NCBI GenBank assembly: GCA_038496675.1
Contig: CM076656.1
Coordinates: 22,043,870-22,107,869 of the forward strand
Direction of reading: 5' to 3'
Origin: Rachycentron canadum
Lineage: Eukaryota > Chordata > Actinopteri > Carangiformes > Rachycentridae
Length of the DNA stretch: 64,000 nucleotides
The position numbers and the translations under genes were made by a program. How positions within the stretch are numbered: the stretch's first letter is position 1; each line of letters opens with the position of its first letter. Positions 51,166 to 62,488 of this stretch are shown one piece after another. The notes beneath the pieces were generated by a model. The model searched no databases and was not told where the DNA came from. It saw nothing but the letters and a program-made list of their open reading frames with translations.

Positions 51166-54100
51166 GTGAATACAGACACACAGATCCACCCATGTTACAG
51201 AATATTTACTATGATGAACGAATACAGACAGCCTGGTGTGTAGCTGCCATGGACGCCTTGAATATTTCAGCAAGCTTCTTTTGTTTGTAGCTGCTCATCA
51301 CGAGTAGGCAAAAGCAGAAGGATAACTTTTGTATACGTGGGTTCATTTGATATTTTTAGAGCATGACAGGTGACAGGTGCAAAATAACACAGATGGAAGC
51401 TTTTACAAACATCTCATGCTCTAGATGTGTCAAAGCTTTTTAAGAGGTCTGTTCTTTACAACAATAGGGACAGTACAGAACAATAAATGCAATTAAAGCA
51501 CCTTTTGGTCATGTGAACTTAACGATTCAGCATCTCTTTTGCAACTGTTTTCCTACAAATTCTTGTGCTTAAGCTTAATGATAATTGTTTGGCATTTTCA
51601 CATCAGAAAACACCATATGAATGAGTTTGAACCATGATAAATTGTTTGAACATCTGCATCTCGATCATACTCAAAGGCCACAGCTCCATTACTTAAGTAT
51701 AATATTTCTGCAGCATAAGTGAAAGTTGTTCAGACAAATTGAGTTAAAGTAGTGGAGCACTTGCTTTTGAAAAACATTTTTTAATGTTGACACGTTGTAT
51801 TTTTCCACATGACATTTTTACTGAATGACTTACTGTAAAAAGCTTGTAGGAAAGGCGATGAAAACACAACTGATTCACCAAAAGAACAGACATCTTTCTT
51901 TAAAACATTTTACTTAACATGCCCCACCCTGCATGAAACTGCTTGGCAGGGATGAAGTTTGGTCGTGGTAAACAGAGCAAACTTTCTTTATCTCTTCAAC
52001 TTCAAACCTGGACTCAAGATAAGACCTCTGGTGCCCTGGTGAAGAATCCTCTGCCTCGTCTTTATCTAACGCAGCCATTGTTAGGCCTCTGTCGAGTTCA
52101 AAATGAGCTGCTCAAAAGTGCAGCCAGCACATCATGACTCACAGCAGAGTATGGTCTATCCATAGGCTTCATTTAGGGTCCATCCCATTTTAGAAGACAA
52201 AAGAAAATTAATTCCTCTGACCTAAGAGCTCAGCTTCAAAGAAATGTAGTGGAGTCAAAAGTACAATATTAGTCTTTAAGTGCGGTGGAGTGAAAGTCAT
52301 AAGTTTCCAAAGAAAAAAAGAATACAAGTAAAGTACAGATACTGGAGGATACAGTACTCAAGTAAATATACTGTCCACCCTTGACCATTGTATTGTCCAC
52401 CACCAAGTTGGCAGCTCACCTCACTGAGAGATCATTTTACACAGAAAACACTATAAAAGTCAGTTATTAATTAATTTCGTTGGCCGGGGCTGCCGTTCAG
52501 TCGGTGGTGTTTATGTTTCTGGGCTGTTTAGAATTCCTGGAACCCTTTTTGTTTCCTGACCAAACCCGATCACAATCACAGCACGGCTTACATATTTCAA
52601 GAGCCAAGAGTGAATCAGAATGTGAGTAATACAAACACTGTAGAGAGTGATTTTAAAACAAAGATGCACAATGAGGTTTGGGGTTAATGGAGTTCCTTTG
52701 TGGCAGGTTAGGTTTCTTTTTTTAAATTATTTATTTATTTCCATGATCTCAGAAAAGTCACAAAAACAAAAACACAGAATCTGCCACACTTCAAGATAAA
52801 AGTGAATCATAAGATATGTTGGTGAAATGTTTGCAAGCACAATGGTTTAAGGGTCCTCTGTGTGATGGAGGTATTTCCCCTCTGGATAAAGTCACCTCCC
52901 TCATCAGAGGAGAGGATTTCCGGTCCAAGACAGCTTTTGTGCAAAAGGTGCAGCGGAGAGGAAGAGCAAAGCGTCCATCATACCTTCATAGACAACTGAA
53001 AACAACAGTGGAAAGTCTTACCAGGTCATTTCCAATATACTGGTGAGACCCCAAGGCAGAAGCTGTGTTTTGAAAAATAAAGCTGGAACAGCACTTTATA
53101 TAAAGGGTGGACAAAGGCAGCATCTGCAGCAAAATGCTCTGTATCTGGTGCTTTGTTAAAACTGGGCAGCAAAATCAAAAATATTTGAAGTAATTCGAGT
53201 TGAGTTGAGTTGAAATGAAATAGAGGCAATCAGAAATGTGAATGTTAAGTCTGGCATGTAAGGTGGAACAAGCCGTGGCTGTAATCAAGACGAACTTCAA
53301 ATCAACACCAGGACCTTGGGTGAGGATCGACCTAAAATTTTCTTGAATAGCAAACTAATTGTGGAGGAAAGTTCAAGTCTATATTTGTGCCAACTCCAAT
53401 CCACATTAATAAAGGGTGTTCGCGTTAGTAAATAATCCTGCCAAGTCATTGCTCCTGCATCGATGGGAAAATGCTTCACAAGTCTATGTACTAGTCCTGG
53501 TTTCTGGTTTTGGAAAACAGTTGTTAAGAAATATTAGATGTTAAGCATGTCATGGATAATTCCTGTGTTTTGTGACCTTATGCTTTTACTGAAGCGGTAA
53601 AAAAATTTGCTCACTGAGTTACACACAATCGATTAAGGCCTTTTTGAGAGTCCAGCCATTTTGCATGATTCTCTGCAGCAAAATGGGAATAAATTATCTG
53701 TTGAAGAGGCAGAGCAGAGTTTTAAACTCCTTCAGCTGCAGTTTTCAGAGTGTGGAAAAATGCACGTTTGATAAACGTACACTCACAGAATGGTTTATCA
53801 TTATTCCTGTACAAATCTCCACCAATCAGACACTTTTCTGCGGCATATTTCTCCTCAGTTGGTCTCAACCACTGCCTGGGTCAATCACAGCAACATAAAA
53901 GAAGCTAGTTAAATCTTCCACCTTGTTATTTTCCTTTAAATAAACCAGTTTACTCTCACCACAGATGACAACGAATGCCAGAATGTGACTAATATCTGCG
54001 GCGACAGGGGGAACTGCACCAACACACTGGGCAGCTACTACTGCACTTGTGTCTCTGGATATACATCGACTGGAAAGGCCAAGTTTCAGCCCAACGATGG

Positions 54101-54203
54101 CACTGACTGCCTCGGTAATGTCCGATTGACTTGCTCAGTCACATATTGAGCAACATTATATAAACTGCGCTGACAGTGGACCTCACATACAGTGGTGTAC
54201 ATG

Positions 54204-54234
<31 letters not shown>

Positions 54235-56604
54235 TAAGGCACAGTTACCACAGAGCTGTGAGGGTGTCAGTACAGCGTCTGTGTGTGAACTGTTTTCTCT
54301 TTGGCTGTACTGAGGAGGATAAACATGCTGGAGGTGATTTTTCCCTTAGCCTTTCACTTCCTTCCCATCTGCTATTCCGAGAAACTGCATGACATCTTTT
54401 GCTCCATTTGCACCAGAAGAACAACACCTTTATCTCAGCATCAAGTTACTCCTACAGATTTCCTACATACCATTTAATATGAGGGAGAGACATGTGGCTG
54501 ATTTTAGACGCTGATTTATGAATATTCAAATGTGTGGTATGCATGTAAGAAATCACAGTTTCTCTTCCAAAGCCAATTATACAGTATATTAAATGTATTG
54601 AGTCAGTTTTCTTGTGGCAGAGTCATTTCATTTGAGGCATAACAATAAAAAATGTCTGTTAACATATAGTTATTTACTTGTGCTTCATTTGCATCTTTCA
54701 GATATTGATGAATGCATGACAGGACAGGTCTGTGGACCGAACTCACACTGCCATAATACCAATGGATCTTACTACTGCACCTGCCAGCGTGATTACATCC
54801 CAACCTCAGGTGCTAAGGACTTTCATCCAGAGAGAGGTGTGAGATGTAAAGGTCGGTAAGAGGATGGAAGAGTGCACACACACACACACGACACACACAC
54901 GCACTAGCACTTACATCTGAGGACATATACTTTTCTTCGTTTTTTTTTTTGTTTTTTTTTTTTTTAAACTTTCTCTCTCACGCTGCACATGTGATGCAGA
55001 ACCAACCATTTTAAACAGAGAATTTATTATGCAACACATCAAGCAAATGGTGCAATCTTCAATTTTCTGATGTTTGAAGCAACACTGATGACAAAGAGAG
55101 CCAGGTGATGTTATGCCTGTGCTGGTTTTCTGAAAGTCAGGCTTGACTGTGACGTTCTCTATCCTGGTGAAATCATGGAAATAACCTCAGCAAGCAAAGG
55201 GCATACATTTTGGTGATTGTTGTTTTTCAGAACATCCCCAAAAATACTGCCATGACAACATCGGGTGCATCACACAGACTGTCAACAAAACACTTGAATA
55301 TGTAAGTACCCCTCCCCCAGGTGAGGTGTGGATGGATGTGATGACACTGCCCTCTGTTGGAGAAACAGAAAACAAACATGCGCTGATTGTATTGCACAGG
55401 AAAGAGGACTTAAAGCCTCAGCCCCGCTCTCCCAAGTGCCTCCTGTTGTCTAGTTCTGCCACCTACAGCGAATAAAAATTTTTAAAAAAAATCAGCATAG
55501 ACCTCTTGATTTGCGCCATCTACAGACAAGGAAAGCAATAGTTTTTGTAACTGTAGGCCTCCTACACAGGTTGGATATTCTTTTTTATAGCTGTCAATGT
55601 GTGTGTCAGTGAAGAAAGGAATTAAAATAGAGGAGAAGGAACTAATAACTCTTGTTTGGTGACCATTTAACAGACACAGACTCTTTCCTTAAAGTCAGTG
55701 TTACTCTCAGTTCATGGAAAAATTTAGATTAAAAAAAAAACATTTGGTTTTAACAGCTTCAAATTGTAATTTAACACCTCAACATCAACAAAAAAAAAGC
55801 AAAACCACAACACCCCCTGCCTCCAGAAGGTGCACACTTGATGCTGCTAGAACTTTAATTTCCTACAGCTGGTAAATTTTATTTGTGTTGAATTGATATC
55901 ATATCCAAACAGCCTCCCTCTTACAGGAAATCTCCATCTTGCTAAATATTTATGTGTACATGTGTAAGTTTGTGACTGAGCTCCATACCATTTACATAAA
56001 AAAAAGTCCCTCACCATCTCACTCGCCTTCTCCTGCGCTTACATCCATTCCCTCCTTTGAGCATCTTCTTCTTTCTGCTTCCTTCTGTAACACACACATA
56101 CATGTTTTTTATGTATGATTATTTTTTTTTTATTCTCTATACTCTCTATATGCGTTAGCAAACTAAATTAATAAAGTGTTTCAAGGCAAAAATTAATCTA
56201 ATATTAATAAACTAATATTATTTGCCTGTCCACATACATGTGCAGTGTTAACTTCATTGTCTTTCATCGTTAAATTACTAAATTATTTAGTCAAACCTCT
56301 GCACTTTGACAGCAGTGAGTAACAACAGAAGTGTCATGTCAATTTACATAAACGTTACTTTACCATCATCAAACTGTTTACTTTTCCCTGGCTTGGGGGG
56401 GTTGGTGAAATGGCTGTGATTGGCTGGATGGCTGACTGATTTCAGATAGGCCTACAGCAGTGTTTCTCAAACAATTTCAGACAAAGGACTTAGCCACAGA
56501 AATAAAATTCACAGACCACCCAACACTTAAACCAACCAATCCCCAAAAGCAACACAGCTACTACTTCGGTGGTATTGTGGCGAGCTCGCAAGGAAAATCT
56601 CTAT

Positions 56605-56636
<32 letters not shown>

Positions 56637-59600
56637 GGATAAATCAGTGACTAACTACAAAACGCTGAATTTAAAAGCAAAGCATCAAAGAATCCAGCTG
56701 ACCAGAAATCGAACCAAGGTGTCAAAATGATAAGACATGCACCCTATCCACTCAGCTATTTATCCCCCAATTCAAAATGTTTGAATTTGCATGGACAATA
56801 AGTTTGAAAAACAAGACATTAAACATGATACTTTGACTAATTTACTCATCCCCAGTGGTCCACAAGTGACGCCAGGTGGTCCTATAGGGAACTCAATTTC
56901 ATTTCATCACTACTCCAACTCCAATAGATAGGAGAGATATTTGGTTATGACCTCGAGGGGGGGGGTTTGAACCATGTCTCTGTGAAAGCACTGGTGTCAA
57001 AGCGCTCATAACACCCACGGGTGCAACATTCCTGATATCAGCGCAGGTTTGCTAATTTCACAGTCAAGCTCTAACAAAATTAAAGGATTAGATGGAGTAT
57101 GAGAACAAATCTGAGGTCATTGAATTCTCTTACTCTTTGAAAAATACTGTCTTTCCTCGTCCTAGATGAGCAACCTCACGGAGCCCCAGAGTCTACTGAT
57201 GGAAATTGCCAAGCAGACGTCCGGCGAACTCACCTCAGTGGAAGTGATTGCATATGTAGAGGCCTTGTGTCGCTCCACATCAACGCTGGCTGCAGGAGAA
57301 AAGGATTACACTGTCAAACCATCACTCATCAACTCAACTCTTTCAGTAATCTTTGTTTACCATTCCTGTTTCTCAGTCAGCATCTGGAGTTCTGCCTGAA
57401 TTGCAGTTATGCTTTGAACTGGTTTAGGGAGAAAAAAAATTGTATCACACATGGTCCAGTTTCTTCTTATCATGTGCTGCACAGTTGAGAGTCTTCAGTG
57501 CCTTTTTTTCTTTCTGCAAATGTAGAGTAGCTTTTTAAAGAAAGACACCAGAAGTTACCAGTATCTCTCATCGGTACACACAGTACACCAATCAGCCATA
57601 ACATTATGACCACAGAGAGATGAAGTGAATAACATTGATCACATGGTTACCATGGTTACCGGTCAGTGGTGGATATATCAGGCAGCAGCTGAACATTTAG
57701 TCCTGAAGTTGATGTGTTGAAGCAGGAAAAATGGTCAAGTGTGAGGATGAGAGAGACTTTGACTTTGACCAAACTGTGATGAGACGACTGGTCAGAGCTT
57801 CTCCAACACTGCAGCTCTGTGGGATGTTCCCGGGCTGCAGTGGTCAGGACCTACCAGAAGTGGTCCAAGGAGGGAAAAAGGGGACTGTGTAGCTGCAGGG
57901 TCCTACAATCGACACATCAGCATCAGAACTGGACCATGAAACAATGGAAGAAAGTTTTCTTTTTACATCATATGGATGGTCGGGTGCGTGTGAGTCACCT
58001 GAAAGAAGACCTGGCACCAGGATGCATAATAGGAAGAAGACCAGCTGGTGGAGGCAGTGTGATGCTGTGGACAATGTTCTGCTGGGACACCTTGGGTCCA
58101 TTCATGTGGATGTTACTTTGACTCGTCCCACCTCTCTAAACATTGTTCAGACCAAGTCCCTTTCATGGAAACAGTCTTCCCTAATGGCAGTGGCCTCTTT
58201 CAGCAGGATGATGCTCCCTGTCACTGCAACAATGGTTCAGGAGCTTTGAGGAACAACAACCAGTTAAATCCTATCCAGAATCTGTGGGATGAGCTGGACA
58301 AAAGGATCTGCTGCTAATGTCTTGGTCCAGATACCACAGCTCAACTTCAGAGGTCTAGAGCAGTCCAGGCCTTCAGGGTCAGGACTGTTTTGATGGAAAA
58401 CGGGAGACTGTAATATTAGGCAGTTTGGTCATAATGTTATGGCTGATTGGTGTATGCACAAAGAGCACAGTCATTCCTGAAGCTTTAAAATGAGTCAACT
58501 TCCAAGAAAACACGTGTTAGAGATGTTAGATCATGTCCAGTGTTTAATGTAAGGTCAAAAGAGCCTGGGCCTGTATAAACATAATACCTAATTAAAAACA
58601 TACTGTAGTACAATCACTTACAATCACCCTTTTCAACAGAAGTTAGTGAAAGCAGTGAACAACCTGGTGGAGAAGGATGAGCTGGTGGCTTGGAGCAGAA
58701 TCAAAGAAGAGCGTCGGGAACAAACCATCACCAAGCTGCTGCACACTGTTGAAGAAAGTGCTCTGACATTGGCCAACAACTACAAAACTCCAGCTGAGCT
58801 CGAAATCAAAGCGAGTGAAATGGGTGAGATAATTATTAACACAGAGAGCTCTTACCGACACTCAAATTATATTAAATTGTCCTGCCGTTTATCCCCACCT
58901 GTGTGCAGAGGAGAAGGTTTTGTATAATTGTAATTTTCATACTTTTAATTTCCTGATATCCCCAACTTATTTTATCCTCAACTACAGAATTAAAACTCTT
59001 TACTTTTGATGCCCATCACACAAAAGCCAAGCTTTCTGTATCCATGGGAGGGGATCATATAAACCTGACTCCATGGCTGAGACCAGAGGAGGACAGGAAC
59101 GGTAAGAAAACGTAGTGTATGAATTTGTAAGTAAAACCAAATGTGTTCATGTGACTGGCGATTAGAAATACAATAAGTTTGACTCCCTCCTGCCTTTGTT
59201 AAACTTTTTTTTTTTTGCTCATCAGGAAGTGTGTCAGTGGTGTTTGTGCGATATGACAGCATCGGTGACATCCTGAAGCCGAGCAGCGACCCAGGTGTCA
59301 CTGACTACTCGCGGTATGCAGAATCAGGGGAAATCACTGTCAACTCCCAAGTCATAGCAGCAGCCGTCAAACCTGCTGACGTTTACCAACTTGACCATGT
59401 CACCTTCACTCTGAGACACAATGAGGTAAAGACTACACAGAGTGCTGAGGCTGTTTTTTTCTCCTCTGCTTTTTTTTTAGGAAATTCTTGAAAAACGTGT
59501 GGAGGAGGTGGATCTTTGTTATTCTTTCTTTCCCAGTGTTTTTCTGAAATAAACCCAGTTGCATGTTGGAGAATGTGAACAACCTCACACTGGAAGACCT

Positions 59601-62425
59601 TATCTCTGGATATAAACTCTGTAATTATTACCTATTATTTCTGGTTGTTTGCCAAATCCAAGCCCAACCTAGGAGACATTTCCTTCATTTCTCTGCTACT
59701 TTTTTTTCCCCTTGAAGTGATTCATTTCCCAACATTAGTTTCCAATAGGATCTTATTCAGGCTAAAACATCAATATCCCAACATATATGTCTTCATCATG
59801 CTGAACACATCATTGTTTCCGCTCTTTTTTGTGAGTAACAGCTTCCTCATTCCCAGACTGACTCTGGCAGTAACTTCATAACTGCCAGAGTTTCCAATAA
59901 AGTCAAATTTAAGCAAACTCACATGGGAGGAGTAGTTAGTGCTTTGTGTAACGTTTTATGAAATCTGAAGATTTCGCTCGGTGTATTTCTGCAGTGACCT
60001 CTCAGTCAAAGGGAAACAGCAGAGGAAAGGTGAGGAATGCGGGTGATGAGGGAAATAACTCTGAAAGTTAATGTCCTTGTATTTTCTTTTTAGATAATGA
60101 AAATGTAAGAGAAAGGGAAATCATTATTTTTGTTGGACCCTCGAGGTTTAAGATGAACAAAGAAGGTGTTGATTTATGTTGAGGAGCGAAAACTCTCTCT
60201 AAATTGCCTTTAAATAGCAACAATCAATAATTTGGGCTCCATTTTAGTGCAGACACTTTCTGCTAGCGAGGTAGTATTTTACCGTGACACTTTGGGTTTT
60301 TTTTTTTTTTGGTCTGCACTTGCTCAGTTTACTCAGTTCACATCATTCAGTCATTCAAGGGTACAAATTGCTAATTTGTACACACTAATTGTCAGAAATG
60401 TAACACTAACAGGGCCACATACAAATCTAATTGAATGCAAACTAAATAAATCTCAATAACACAAGCTGAAAAATACCAAACCACATTTTAACTTTACCTA
60501 TTTATTTATGAAAAAGTAAATTGATGATGTTGATCATTATAAATTAAGTAAAATTGCACATAATCATCTGTAGAAAATATGTTGACCTCCACTTTCAGTA
60601 TGTTAATATGAATTTTAATTTGAAGCATATTTGAGCTGCTGTTTATTTGTAGATTCTGATAAGATTTGCAGTAAGCTGCCACTGCTCTGGTACAATGTTC
60701 ACAGAGCTCTACTGGTTTTGACCCAAAGTCACACACGATAATTAACCGACTGATTTTTGTGTAAGGTGGGTAAGTCAGAAAGTTGTGAGATGTTTTCAAT
60801 TGAAAAATAAATGAGAAAAGCCGACGGAAAACACAGCAATAATGAAAATAACAGCAACCTATGAAAACGACAGCAATGAATTTATAAATCATGGACTCAA
60901 ACTTTGTTTGGACTATAATTAACTTTTGAGTGCAACTTTGATGAGGCCTTTGAAATGTGTTTTTAACCCCCTGGTGTTGTGATATCACAGCACGGCGCCC
61001 AAAACTAATAAAAACAGCGGCATCCACAGTTAACGGTGCCTTTGCTCCTCTCTATCCCCCGAAGCCCATAGACACTAAAGCTGACGTGACGATGTGCGCC
61101 TTCTGGGAGTACGAGCCGGGCAGCCTGCAGGGCCACTGGGCCACTCACGGCTGCAAGACTGTCCACGTCACCAGCAACACGACCACCTGCTCCTGCAATC
61201 ACCTCACACACTTTGCTATCCTCATGTCCTCTGGGCGAGCCAATGTGAGTGGTCATACATTAAAAAATAACAACTGTAACAGCAAAGGTATTTCCTTTTT
61301 TTTTTTCCCTTTGTCCACCGGGGCTTTAAATAATTTATTGAAATGATTTTAGGGAAAAAGGTCAGTCATGGTGAAGAAATTTCTTTTCAGCCTAACATCT
61401 GGATTCTGCAAGTATTTTCAGTGACACTGACTGTTCTAATTTCTATCTTTTTGTAGTGAAGTGATATATTCTATCTCTCTTCTATGTTCTAATCTATTTT
61501 GATATATTGAAGTCATATACAGTAGAGGCACCGCTCTGTGAAAACCCATGATCTAAGAAAAAGAAAAATCACATTTCAGATCATCTCCATCATTTTTTAA
61601 AGGATTTAATTGGATTTAATCCATAAAGGAACATTTAAATATTTCAGATTGAAAAAACTAAGATAACATATCTGAAAATACTTGGTTATGTTTACTATAT
61701 AAGTAAAACCTAAAGTATAATTAATGTCCCTATCTACTGTACATTATTGATATTTATTTACATTGTAGATATAGATGTACATCTCTGGACTTGTTTTTTT
61801 TTTTGTTTTTTTTTACCAATACAGGATTTTGTGTGTGTGTTTGTTCAACTTTTAATGTCAAGATGCCTAATTATTGCAGTATTGTAATTTCTGTTTAGAA
61901 TAATATTATTGTGGCAGCATTTTATGCAAAAAAAAAAAAAAGAATAGGACTCATATTGAATGGCAGAAATAACTGAGAGCAGATACACACACACAGCTTT
62001 TTCAGATACGCTCCCCGTTGTTTCACAGCACTCAACAGTGATCCCAAATCCCAGACACTGGACGCTGGAGTAACCCCAACAGAAAACACAACAAATTCCA
62101 ACTTTATCGTCGCATGAACTGCGAATGAAACACCTCCCTTTCCATTTGCTTCTCAGATGGTGGCCCACAATACCATCCTGACTCGGATCACACAGCTGGG
62201 GATGATCATCTCCCTCATCTGTCTGTCCATGTGCATCTTCACCTTCTGGTTCTTCAGTGAGATCCAGAGCACCAGAACCACCATCCACAAGAACCTGTGC
62301 TGCAGCCTCTTCATGGCCGAGTTCATCTTCCTGGTGGGGATCAACATGAACACACATAAGGTGAGCTGTGGATGTGCTTGAACCCAGTGAAACAAAGAAA
62401 ACCTCCTGTTTCTGTGTGTGTGTGT

Positions 62426-62488
<63 letters not shown>

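Noticed and set aside
54852..54855. Extending the EGF 3 exon to the stronger donor at 54856
   Set aside because: It shifts the frame and gives a stop in the next exon, while the 54852 donor gives a product that matches the human protein. Kept only as a possible alternative splice.
56700..56768. A functional tRNA gene on the minus strand
   Set aside because: A and B boxes are present, but the acceptor arms do not pair and a body plus long A tail follows; it is a SINE head.
60506..61027. 173-codon open stretch on the minus strand, longest in the window
   Set aside because: Its first codon is GTG, it lies inside an adgrl4 intron and runs toward the GPS exon, the residues look like AT-rich random translation, and no family is recognisable.
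61065..61071. Starting the GPS exon at the AG at 61070-61071
   Set aside because: It would shift the frame by 7 nt. The AG at 61063-61064 has a better pyrimidine tract and the right phase.
61845..62357. 170-codon open stretch on the minus strand
   Set aside because: Its first half is the antisense of the TM1-TM2 exon, and the rest is intron.
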